Below are positions 39,694-47,017 of a stretch of DNA of 64,000 nucleotides, in pieces. The stretch lies in the NCBI RefSeq assembly GCF_001467955.1, contig NZ_LNYR01000031.1:206689-270688 (forward strand), given 5' to 3'. Source of the DNA: Legionella quateirensis (GTDB lineage: Bacteria; Pseudomonadota; Gammaproteobacteria; Legionellales; Legionellaceae). The notes beneath the pieces were generated by a model, which was given only the letters and a program-made list of their open reading frames with translations, was not told where the DNA came from and made no database searches. Each line of letters starts with the position of its first letter. Position 1 is the first letter of the stretch. The position numbers and the translations under genes are program-made.

Positions 39694-40254
39694 TTAAGTT
39701 GTTCTTCTGAATAGTGAATTATTGAATAAATGAGTAAATGGCCTTCTCGCTGCGTATTTACTTGTAGCCCCTGTTTTTAGAAAAATCTGAGTAAAGTATA
39801 TTTTTCCATTCTTGTCACGAGCAATTCCAATACCAGTAAGATTATAATTTCCATCAATGTTTTGTTTGTGTCCTGGACTGCGTAACCAGTTCTTTACTAC
39901 ATCCTGTGCATCTTTATAATTAAACGCTACGTTTTCAGCACCAGCGTTGGAATCTTTGATTTGGCTATGTAAACGGTCGATGCGACTTTTAAAATATTTA
40001 TGACCAAATGGCATTTTATGATTTGCCATATCTAAGGAGTGCTGCTTTGCTTCTTTTACAATTCGTTTGTCCATTTTGAGAGGACTTAATCCATGCTGCT
40101 GTCTGTATTCATTAATGTAATACAATATGGAATTTTGGATGGCTGTATCATTGTTGGCTTTCTCTATTGATTTTCCTGCAAAAGCCAATTGAAATAAGCT
40201 TAAAATTATGGAGGTGAGAATTACTGTTATTTTAGTTTTATTTAAGTACATCAT
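39694..40254 (-). CDS. secreted CAP-domain (SCP/PR-1-like) protein
   Basis: In 186 residues there is a signal peptide (ILSLFQLAFAGKS) and a CAP domain: YINEYRQQHGLSPLKMD, HSLDMANHKMPFGH, GAENVAFNYKDAQDVVKNWLRSPGHKQNID, and GIGIARDKNGKIYFTQIF. The two His residues and Glu of the CAP cavity are present. The bacterial family is of uncertain biochemical role. AGAGG precedes the start. The last ~20 residues are basic and low in similarity to the family. Confidence 0.9.
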   Translation of the reverse strand: MMYLNKTKITVILTSIILSLFQLAFAGKSIEKANNDTAIQNSILYYINEYRQQHGLSPLKMDKRIVKEAKQHSLDMANHKMPFGHKYFKSRIDRLHSQIKDSNAGAENVAFNYKDAQDVVKNWLRSPGHKQNIDGNYNLTGIGIARDKNGKIYFTQIFLKTGATSKYAARRPFTHLFNNSLFRRTT

Positions 40255-40613
40255 TGTGCCTCTTTAAGATTAGAAAGAATAATGAGCTGAATGGTTACTA
40301 AAAATCATGCATTTGTCTAGAGATTTATGGATCTAAAAAAGAACATATAAATTTTATTTTATTCTTTTAGGTACAATTAATATTAAAAAGATCAAGAAAT
40401 ATACAATTGGGTTTTTGCGAACGTGTTGAATTTTATCTTGATAATTGATGATGATTAAATCTTGATGATCGTATTTTTGGTTATAAGGAGTGATGAGCAA
40501 ACACTCTTAATGACGTTCTAAATGTCGTGCTTCGAATAATGAAAGCAAGCAAAAACAACTTTGTGTATGCAGAAAAAAGTCAATGGTATTGTGCTCTCAT
40601 TGAATAGTACTCA
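40255..40613. other. gene-free AT-rich region
   Basis: I see no convincing gene, repeat or RNA. A five-codon frame after GGAG near 40493 and a 22-codon frame at 40539-40607 without a ribosome site are too weak to call. Confidence 0.4.
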
Positions 40614-40883
40614 TCAATGAGTTAATTTTTTTATGGCATCCTTCAATTGTTCTACTTCTCCAGAGTAGTGGTAGTATATTCTGTTATGCGCACAATCGAT
40701 AATACTCAAAGGTTCTTTCGGTAGATCACCAAACTGCTTAAATATCCAGAATATACCTTCCGTATGATCATTCTGAATTTCAATTAAGAGGTCCAGCATT
40801 TTATCTTCTTCAATTTCAGCATGGGTACAAACCAGATCTGCAGGGGATTGAGTTATCTTATAGGCATAATGTTTTTCTTTCAT
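40614..40883 (-). CDS. small protein of unknown function
   Basis: The 89 residues have no signal peptide or membrane segment. GGAG lies seven bases before the ATG. The protein is acidic in the middle (HAEIEEDKMLDLLIEI) with an amphipathic C-terminal helix (VEQLKDAIKKLTH). No family is recognised. Confidence 0.6.
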   Translation of the reverse strand: MKEKHYAYKITQSPADLVCTHAEIEEDKMLDLLIEIQNDHTEGIFWIFKQFGDLPKEPLSIIDCAHNRIYYHYSGEVEQLKDAIKKLTH

Positions 40884-41079
40884 GGTACTACTCCATTGAA
40901 TTCATCATTGCAAATTGGATACTAAACTCGATCTCTATAGTGGTTTTATTAACATCTGATGACTAAATTATAGTCATTTATATTGATTTAAGTGCAATTT
41001 ATAGAAAATAAAGATAATCAGCAATGAATTCATTTTTCTTTTAATTCATTACCAATCCAGCGGATCGTCTGTTTAGAAT

Positions 41080-41721
41080 TTAGAGGTTTACAGTAAGGCC
41101 TAATAATACTGCGTGCAAAATAGGTATATTAGATATACTTGCAGTTTTAGTGGACGTATAGAATTTCAGTTTCGGGTCGTTACCATATACACCCTGATAC
41201 AACACATTTAAACTGGCCAAAGCAGTAATTGGATAACCAAAACCAGCTTGTAGTTCACCTGCCAGTTGTGAGATTTCTTTAATTGGCCGATGTTCTACTT
41301 GCCAGTATCGGTAAGCAACACCACCTTTCAACTGAGCAAAGAAGGAACTGCCAAATAAAGGGTCGCTTTTAGCTGTAATTAATAAATCAAGCATGGGGCC
41401 AAGAGTCGTTTTAACAGGAAGCCATTCCAGAACAGCTAATGTTTCATTAGGAATATTAAGACGCATCTGATTGCCATTCTGCATACCTAATTCCAGTCCC
41501 AGGGCAAAATCTCCAGACAGCATCAGTTCATTTCCAAGAGCCAGGCGTCCTATAACTGTTTTTCCATCTTTAGAATATATATCTTGAAATCTCCCATTAC
41601 CTACACTCGCTGTGACAGTCCAGGGCTGATCTTGTGACGTTAATTCGGGGTAGTATCCGTCTGCGAATACGTTGACTGAGAATAAAATTCCTAATGTGAA
41701 TAATTGTAATTTCATTTTCAT
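41080..41721 (-). CDS. outer-membrane beta-barrel protein of unknown function
   Basis: The 213 residues start with a signal peptide ending NVFADG. They continue with WTVTASVGNGRFQDIY, DFALGLELGMQNG, FAQLKGGVAYRYWQVEH and ALASLNVLYQGVYGN, typical outward/inward strand alternation. The protein ends in a hydrophobic strand (VLLGLTVNL). It resembles small Legionella opacity-type barrels in style; no specific function can be given. Confidence 0.75.
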   Translation of the reverse strand: MKMKLQLFTLGILFSVNVFADGYYPELTSQDQPWTVTASVGNGRFQDIYSKDGKTVIGRLALGNELMLSGDFALGLELGMQNGNQMRLNIPNETLAVLEWLPVKTTLGPMLDLLITAKSDPLFGSSFFAQLKGGVAYRYWQVEHRPIKEISQLAGELQAGFGYPITALASLNVLYQGVYGNDPKLKFYTSTKTASISNIPILHAVLLGLTVNL

Positions 41722-41798
41722 CTGTCATATCCCTAAATAAATTAGTTCATTCAGAAAGCGAATCTTATTTTTATAGTGTATGGGCGTGAGATTTATTA

Positions 41799-41886
41799 TG
41801 GCGGAGAGAGAGGGATTCGAACCCTCGATACGTTGCCGTATACACACTTTCCAGGCGTGCGCCTTCAACCACTCGGCCACCTCTCC
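41799..41886 (-). tRNA. tRNA-Ser (anticodon GGA)
   Basis: Read on the minus strand, the acceptor stem GGAGAGG pairs with TCTCTCC (last pair G.T). The D arm is GCCGAGTGGTTGAAGGC. The anticodon stem CACGC/GTGTG holds loop CTGGAAA, giving anticodon GGA. A long variable arm typical of Ser tRNA follows, then T arm GAGGG-TTCGAAT-CCCTC and discriminator G. The 3' CCA is encoded. Confidence 0.97.
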
Positions 41887-42155
41887 AACCGGCCAAGCTT
41901 ATACTTGTCAGAAAATAAATGCAAGACCATGCATGAAATGAACTTAAAATTGGGTAAGAAAATGTGTCATTTATGACTTCATGATGACAAAAGTTCCGGG
42001 ATTATTGAACAGTGACAAAATTTATCTGGCCTCGATTTTGGAGTTGTTCTTACATCTTAATAGTACTTATATAAAAAATATATGTTTAAAATTTATTGAT
42101 TATGGTTTAAATATGATGTATTTTGCATTTTTTTTTTACTGGAGAGGGATTAATT

Positions 42156-42605
42156 ATGTCTTTAGAGAATACCATGCAAAAAGGAGTTGCAGATTTTAGT
42201 TTAATCATAGGAAAAGGCTTAATGTACGGCGGTGGAGCTGGTTTATTGATTATGGCTGCAATTGGTACAGTTTCAATTGATATCGTCCTTCTTGCCTATG
42301 CTGAAAAAAATCATAATAGTTTTTTAACCGGATATATTTTGGGAACAATGTTTTGGGGACCAAAATTTGATCCTCTTCCTTTGCTTATTGCCTCTCCTAT
42401 TACTTCAATAATTGCGGTAGGTTTATCAGTTGCATTAGGAGTTCCAGCAGTAGGTGCGGCGATCTTGGCAGGTTGGGCTTTGGCAGCTACAGTACTGGCC
42501 TTGGGATTTGGTTTGATGGCGTTGGGACAGGCAATTAATCCAGGAATGGAAGCTGAGTCTGAACGAGATGAAGATTATGAAGGCAGCTGTTGTTTTTGCC
42601 CCTGA
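42156..42605 (+). CDS. hydrophobic membrane protein ending in a cysteine cluster
   Basis: The start is the ATG at 42156 with GGAGAGGG ten bases upstream; a longer frame from 42123 lacks a site. The 149 residues contain a hydrophobic Gly/Ala-rich segment at about 25-50, another long one at about 85-135 (several helices, VALGVPAVGAAILAGWALAA) and a short acidic tail ESERDEDYEGS followed by CCFCP at the very end. No family is recognised. The terminal Cys cluster could be a lipidation site if the protein reaches a host cell, but this is speculation. Confidence 0.65.
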   Translation: MSLENTMQKGVADFSLIIGKGLMYGGGAGLLIMAAIGTVSIDIVLLAYAEKNHNSFLTGYILGTMFWGPKFDPLPLLIASPITSIIAVGLSVALGVPAVGAAILAGWALAATVLALGFGLMALGQAINPGMEAESERDEDYEGSCCFCP

Positions 42606-42773
42606 TTTATGGAATAACAATTAACATGAGCGCCAGTTGAAAGGGAATTCAACTCATTCTTTCTTGTAGTACCTCCCACTTCTTTTCCGTGTAAAAAACG
42701 ACGACGATACAATTTTATCAAGAATTGTATATACTAAAGATATTATTTGATCTGGTTAAAACACGGTCTTATT

Positions 42774-43226
42774 ATGATGATGCGTCTAGTAGTTCTTTCC
42801 TGGATTATTTTTTTTAGTAGCCCAATCTGGTCTTTCACTTGTTTCTATACATTGGCTAAAGACAATTGTTGGACTAATTATGATGTAACTGTAGACGTCA
42901 TTGACGCAACTAATCTAAAGAAAGTATTCAGCCTTACTGTTCCGAAAGGAAAATCCTGGGGACGGACGGAGTTTACTTGTACTAAGGCTCAAAGTTTACT
43001 TTATTATGCGCGATATGCTCCCGTTTTTTGGCAAAGTGAACAAGGCAAAACATATCCTGCCTTAAGAAACTGGACTTTACCGGGTAAAATAAATCCAGGT
43101 GATTTAGCCTGGACTATCCCTGTTTGTTTCCCAGCTGATTTTTCACAAGTTCCTTTACCACCAGATGCGGAAGGAAATTGTAAGTGTGATTTTAGTACCA
43201 TTCCTAAACCAAAACCTAAACAGTAG
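42774..43226 (+). CDS. secreted protein, first copy of a tandem pair
   Basis: The 150 residues have a signal peptide (MMMRLVVLSW to about IWSF) and a Cys-containing mature domain: TCFYTLAKDNCWTNYDVTVDV, VPKGKSWGRTEFTC, YYARYAPVFWQSEQGKTY, WTIPVCFPADFSQVPLPPDA and GNCKCDF. Six Cys suggest disulfides. No function is recognised. The next gene is a close copy. The start is the first of three consecutive ATGs at 42774; an upstream TTG is unlikely. Confidence 0.75.
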   Translation: MMMRLVVLSWIIFFSSPIWSFTCFYTLAKDNCWTNYDVTVDVIDATNLKKVFSLTVPKGKSWGRTEFTCTKAQSLLYYARYAPVFWQSEQGKTYPALRNWTLPGKINPGDLAWTIPVCFPADFSQVPLPPDAEGNCKCDFSTIPKPKPKQ

Positions 43227-43360
43227 TGCATAGCACATGGTGTTCGTGAACTGGATATTGTCCTTTTTTGCCTAAGTTGAATTAGAGCACCATACATTTC
43301 TATCAAGAAGTGTATATACTAAAGATAATATTCATCGATCTGGTTAAACAAGGGCTTATT

Positions 43361-43813
43361 ATGATGATGCGTCTAGTAGTTCTTTCCTGGATGATTTTTT
43401 TTAGTAGCTCTATCTGGTCCTTTACTTGTTATTATACATTGGCTAAGGACAGTTGTTGGGCTAATTATGATGTAACTGTAGACGTTTTTGATGCAACCAA
43501 TAATAGTAAATTATTCAGTCTCACTGTACCAAAAGGAAAATCTTGGGGACGGACGGAGTTTACTTGTACTGCTGGTCAACGTTTACTTTATTATGCGCGA
43601 TATTCTCCCGTTTTTTGGCAAAGTGAGGAAGGTAAAACTTATTCTGCTCTTAAAAGCTGGACTTTACCCAGGACAACTAATCCAGAGCATGTAGCCTGGA
43701 CTATTCCTGTTTGTTTTACTGCTGATTTTTCACAGGTTCCGTTACCTCCGGATGCGAGAGGAAATTGTAAGTGTGATTTTGGTAGTATTCCTGAGCCCAA
43801 ATCCGAACAGTAG
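43361..43813 (+). CDS. secreted protein, second copy of the tandem pair
   Basis: It has the same length (150 residues) and architecture as the gene at 42774, with all six Cys and the SWGRTEFTC and DFSQVPLPPDA blocks kept. Substitutions cluster in the middle (VFDATNNSKLFSLT versus VIDATNLKKVFSLT). The copy includes the promoter-proximal region: TGTATATACTAAAGAT and GATCTGGTTAAA lie before both genes. The repeat period is 587 bases. Confidence 0.75.
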   Translation: MMMRLVVLSWMIFFSSSIWSFTCYYTLAKDSCWANYDVTVDVFDATNNSKLFSLTVPKGKSWGRTEFTCTAGQRLLYYARYSPVFWQSEEGKTYSALKSWTLPRTTNPEHVAWTIPVCFTADFSQVPLPPDARGNCKCDFGSIPEPKSEQ

Positions 43814-43913
43814 TGGCATAGCACGCGTTTTTTGTATGTTCTGCGATTAACACATAGCCTTACTTCATATCTTTGTGTATTATTTCGTGCATAAGTCAGG
43901 ATGGGGCAAGCAA

Positions 43914-44990
43914 ATGATTACTCTTAGAAATAAAATTGGACAAATGTTGATTATGGGGTTTAGTGGTGCTGAATTACACGAACATAGCCCTATAGCTCAG
44001 TGGTTATCCAATGATGGACTCGGAGGTGTTTTATTATTTGATAAAGACCTGTCTACTGATATGTATGGTAAAAATCTAAAAAACCAGGCTCAAATCAAAC
44101 ATTTGACTCATCAGCTAAATCATTACTCTGCAAAGTTATTTACTGACGATGAGAAGCTTCCATTACTCATCTCATTAGATTATGAAGGTGGTGCTGTTGA
44201 TCGATTATCGAAAATCGCTGGATGTATGACCACAATGAGACCTTGCGATCTTGCTAAATTATCAACACTTGATTTTAACGAAGAAACAGGTCAAATGGCA
44301 TCCACATTAAAATCTTTAGGTTTTAATCTTAACTTTGCTCCAGTAGTGGATTTAAATTTAAATGATCAACAAGGTATCATTGGCAAATTGGGTCGGAGTT
44401 TTTCAAATAATCCTGAACTCGTAGCTCAAGTCGCCAGACAATTTGTTGCGATATTCAGCAATTATGGAATAGGATGCTGCTATAAGCATTTTCCGGGACA
44501 TGGAAGTGCTGTTGGTGACACGCATGAAGGATTTGTCGATGTTACTGATACCTTTCAATTTGATGAATTGGTTCCCTATCGTAATTTATTAAGAGATAGT
44601 GATAAACCAGTTATGGTAATGACTGCTCATGTTGTTAATAAGAAATTGGACAGTGACGGACTTCCAGCAACACTTTCTCATGAAATCTTAACCGGGCTTT
44701 TAAGAGAGACTATGGGATACGATGGCGTTATCATCAGTGATGATTTGCAAATGCAGGCTATTTCAAAACATTATACTTTAGATGAGTCACTTGCCCTTAC
44801 AATTAATGCAGGTGCAGATATGATGATATTTGCGAATCAATTAGACAGTATTTCGGCGACTCAAGTGATTGATTGCATTGAGCAATTAGTAATAAATAAT
44901 ACGATTGATCCCAAACGGATAGATGATGCGTTCAGACGCATTATGCGTTTCAAGCAACAAATCAACAGTATTGAACTGGTGGATTATTAG
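43914..44990 (+). CDS. beta-N-acetylhexosaminidase (glycoside hydrolase family 3, NagZ-like)
   Basis: With the ATG at 43914 the protein has 358 residues, the single-domain GH3 size of NagZ (about 340). It shows LLISLDYEGGAVDRLSKI, the NagZ catalytic loop KHFPGHGSAVGDTHEGF (general acid His) near residue 192, and the nucleophile Asp near residue 276 in IISDDLQMQAI. NagZ trims GlcNAc from anhydro-muropeptides in wall recycling. No signal peptide is seen, in agreement with a cytoplasmic NagZ. Confidence 0.9.
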   Translation: MITLRNKIGQMLIMGFSGAELHEHSPIAQWLSNDGLGGVLLFDKDLSTDMYGKNLKNQAQIKHLTHQLNHYSAKLFTDDEKLPLLISLDYEGGAVDRLSKIAGCMTTMRPCDLAKLSTLDFNEETGQMASTLKSLGFNLNFAPVVDLNLNDQQGIIGKLGRSFSNNPELVAQVARQFVAIFSNYGIGCCYKHFPGHGSAVGDTHEGFVDVTDTFQFDELVPYRNLLRDSDKPVMVMTAHVVNKKLDSDGLPATLSHEILTGLLRETMGYDGVIISDDLQMQAISKHYTLDESLALTINAGADMMIFANQLDSISATQVIDCIEQLVINNTIDPKRIDDAFRRIMRFKQQINSIELVDY

Positions 44991-45071
44991 AAATTAATTT
45001 GGCGTTGAATTAGTGATGGTAGTAAAGCATCACTTTGTGAAGTTAATTATCTACTATACAGTATAGACATT

Positions 45072-45156
45072 CGTCTTTGCGAACGAAGTGAAGCAACCCA
45101 GAACACAGTTCCAACATGGCTCCGTTCTGGGTTGATTCGCGTTGCACGTAAAGACG
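45072..45156. repeat. palindromic intergenic repeat
   Basis: CGTCTTTGCG at the left end pairs with the right end CGTAAAGACG. Inside, AACCCAGAAC (45095-45104) and GTTCTGGGTT (45124-45133) form a perfect 10-bp stem with a 19-base loop. The layout resembles dispersed palindromic repeats of intracellular bacteria; only one copy lies in this window. Confidence 0.7.
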
Positions 45157-45253
45157 GATATTAAATTGACCATTGAGAATTAAATAAATACATTTTCGGC
45201 ATTATAAATTATGAAGGGATTACTCATTTCTGAGTATTTCCCAACATCTCGAA

Positions 45254-45312
45254 CACAGTGAGCGATCTCCTGAACTCGACAAAGTGCCTGCATTTGGAGA
45301 TCCTTCACTGCG
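45254..45312. repeat. imperfect inverted repeat
   Basis: A 17-base arm (45254-45270, CACAGTGAGCGATCTCC) and its imperfect complement (45296-45312) enclose a 25-base loop, with 14 of 17 positions paired. It is followed by GTTAAGAATGACG, a string common in dispersed bacterial repeats. Confidence 0.65.
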
Positions 45313-45418
45313 TTAAGAATGACGAAACAGGAACTAATAGAGACATTATAGTGAGACAATGAGTTTATTCCTGTTTTTTTATAACATTGATTATTTTGCA
45401 TATTATTGCTGTATAGTA

Positions 45419-45446
45419 TTGACCTAAAATCATAATGTGTTAGAAT
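45419..45446 (+). promoter_or_regulatory. sigma-70 promoter of the cysteine-leader/symporter unit
   Basis: A -35 box TTGACC (45419-45424) and a -10 box TAGAAT (45441-45446) are 16 bases apart; each differs from consensus at one position. Transcription would start near 45453, about 35 bases before the leader ATG. Confidence 0.75.
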
Positions 45447-45486
45447 ATATCCGATATGTTCAAATTTTAATCAAGGCAATGTGTTT

Positions 45487-45564
45487 ATGTCAATTCAACC
45501 CATACATTTTACCCGCCTTCTATCTAACTCTAACACTAAACTATTGTATTGTTGTTGCTGTTAA
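45487..45564 (+). CDS. poly-cysteine leader peptide
   Basis: This is a 25-codon ORF with AAGG ten bases upstream of its ATG. It ends LLYCCCC followed by TAA. Four consecutive Cys codons (TGT TGT TGC TGT, 45550-45561) next to the stop are the hallmark of an attenuator leader that senses charged tRNA-Cys. It lies 48 bases before the start of an amino-acid symporter and behind a good promoter. Poly-Cys leaders of this logic are known from actinobacteria; I know of none described for Legionella. No signal peptide or other function is apparent, so the peptide itself is probably disposable. Confidence 0.75.
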   Translation: MSIQPIHFTRLLSNSNTKLLYCCCC

Positions 45565-45610
45565 ATCCCTGATATTTCTTGTTTTTTAATTATTTAAATT
45601 AAGGATTTAA
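45561..45610 (+). promoter_or_regulatory. RNA hairpin sequestering the symporter ribosome-binding site
   Basis: TTAAATCC (45561-45568), which overlaps the last Cys codon and stop of the leader, is perfectly complementary to GGATTTAA (45603-45610), which contains the AAGGA ribosome site of the symporter. A second 6-bp A/T stem, TTAATT-ATTTA-AATTAA (45586-45602), abuts the right arm and could stack on it. A ribosome halted on the Cys codons, mainly the second to fourth, would cover the left arm and free the ribosome site. Confidence 0.65.
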
Positions 45611-45612
45611 AC

Positions 45613-46890
45613 ATGTGTGCAGCACATCAACAAAGTAAAAAAATTATTTTAACTACTCCTTTAATCTATTTTCTCATGATTGGCTTGGGAATTATTAGCG
45701 GTATGTCTGATATCGTTTTTTTAAAAGGCCTGGGACTGCTAATTTCTGAATTGTTCATAAAAATATTTAAATGCATCAGTTTACCTATTATTTCTCTTTC
45801 AATAATTGTTACTCTGGCAAATTATAAAACTGATGGGGTGATGAAACGGATTTGGCAACGAACCATTAAATATACCTTTTTAACCACCCTGGTTGCAGCA
45901 ACGATCAGCTGCTTGCTATATATAATCATTAACCCTAATACGGTCCAGGTAAATTTGCAGGCAACAGCTTCAAATTCAGTGAATAATCTGGGCTATCTGA
46001 GTTATTTGGCTAATATTATTCCTACTAACATATTATCTCCGTTCCTGGAGCAGCAAGTAATGGGAGTATTGTTGCTGAGTATTGTTATTGGATTTGCGAT
46101 ACGTCAAATTCCCGAAGATGATTCAAGAGAAACTCTTACTCAATTTTTCCGCGGTGCTCATGGCATGTTTTTAGTCATGACCCGTTGGATTATTACACTA
46201 ATCCCTTTAGGGTTATTTGGATTTATCACTTCCACAGTAGTTCAGTTGCGTTCAGGGATGGATATTAAGGGTATAGGTCAGTATTTATTGATTATCGTAT
46301 TAGCTAATCTGATACAAGGATTTATAATTTTACCTTTGTGGCTGAGACTGAATGGTATTAAACCCTTTGCCACGATGCGTGCAATGATACCTGCATTATC
46401 AGTAGCTTTTTTCTCAAAATCCTCTGTAGGCACCTTACCGGTAACGATGAATACAGTAGAAACCAATTTGCAGGTCAAACCGAAGATCAGCCGTTTTGTA
46501 TTGCCATTATGCACCAGCATTAATATGAATGGATGTGCTGCGTTTATATTTGCAACCGTGATTTATTTGATGCAAAGTCATGGTATGCCAATATCTTATT
46601 CTGCCATGGGCTTGTGGATTTTGGTTTCAACGATTGCGGCCATAGGAAATGCGGGGGTGCCAATGGGCTGTTTTTTCCTTAGCATCAGTTTATTATCCAG
46701 TATGAATGTTCCAATTACCTTAATGGGCGTTATTTTACCTTTCTATGCTTTGATTGATATGTTGGAAACGGCTTTAAATGTCTGGTCAGATGCTTGTGTC
46801 ACTAAAGTAGTTAATGATAAAGCGGTATCTGAAGAAGAGTTAAAAATAAAGCCTAAAAAGCACTCTGCTTTAGAGCTTGAGCTGGGATAA
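45613..46890 (+). CDS. dicarboxylate/amino acid:cation symporter (DAACS/SLC1 family), possible cysteine or cystine transporter
   Basis: The 425-residue inner-membrane carrier has the SLC1 fold. Landmarks are FFSKSSVGTLPVTMNTVE (first hairpin tip), SINMNGCAAFIFATVIYLMQ (the NMDGT-like TM7 motif, here NMNGC), IAAIGNAGVPMGC (second hairpin) and DMLETALNVWSDACVT in TM8. In aspartate/glutamate carriers TM8 reads D-x-x-R-T-x-x-N-x-x-x-D, with the Arg binding the side-chain carboxylate. Here that position is Glu385, while Asp382, Thr386, Asn389 and Asp393 are kept. So an acidic substrate is unlikely. The family includes Ser/Thr (SstT) and cystine (TcyP) carriers. The Cys-codon leader favours a sulfur amino acid. 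Confidence 0.88.
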   Translation: MCAAHQQSKKIILTTPLIYFLMIGLGIISGMSDIVFLKGLGLLISELFIKIFKCISLPIISLSIIVTLANYKTDGVMKRIWQRTIKYTFLTTLVAATISCLLYIIINPNTVQVNLQATASNSVNNLGYLSYLANIIPTNILSPFLEQQVMGVLLLSIVIGFAIRQIPEDDSRETLTQFFRGAHGMFLVMTRWIITLIPLGLFGFITSTVVQLRSGMDIKGIGQYLLIIVLANLIQGFIILPLWLRLNGIKPFATMRAMIPALSVAFFSKSSVGTLPVTMNTVETNLQVKPKISRFVLPLCTSINMNGCAAFIFATVIYLMQSHGMPISYSAMGLWILVSTIAAIGNAGVPMGCFFLSISLLSSMNVPITLMGVILPFYALIDMLETALNVWSDACVTKVVNDKAVSEEELKIKPKKHSALELELG

Positions 46891-46937
46891 TTATAGCCAT
46901 ACTCAGGGTATTCAGAGTGTTTTTACAAAACCCTTCC

Positions 46938-46967
46938 AACCCGTATTAGCAGAATGTAATACGGGTT
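46938..46967. repeat. GCGAAGC-type hairpin repeat, variant copy
   Basis: AACCCGTATTA and TAATACGGGTT form an 11-bp stem around GCAGAATG. It is a changed copy of the unit at 23112-23137 and 23167-23192. It sits between the convergent symporter and dapE genes and could also serve as a terminator, although no T-run follows. Confidence 0.75.
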
Positions 46968-47017
46968 CGAAATTATACTCTCAGACACACGGCAGTGGTA
47001 ATTCGTAAGTCCTGACT

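Larger units (their letters stand above)
44991..45418. other. repeat-rich intergenic region
   Basis: It contains two imperfect palindromic repeats (45072-45156 and 45254-45312) and no convincing gene. A 73-codon frame on the minus strand is repeat-derived. Confidence 0.6.

Noticed and set aside
40539..40607. 22-codon ORF in the 40255-40613 gap
   Set aside because: No ribosome-binding site, no neighbour it could lead, and no amino-acid run suggesting a leader peptide.
41776..41976. 66-codon plus-strand frame
   Set aside because: It runs antisense through the tRNA-Ser gene and has no ribosome site.
45180..45401. 73-codon minus-strand frame
   Set aside because: It is made largely of palindromic repeat sequence (VILNAVKDLQ-type translation of a dispersed repeat), with no ribosome site.
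45562..45600. Transcriptional attenuator (rho-independent terminator) between the Cys leader and the symporter
   Set aside because: There is a T-run at 45582-45587 but no GC-rich stem immediately before it; the available pairing instead covers the ribosome site, so a translational mechanism is preferred.
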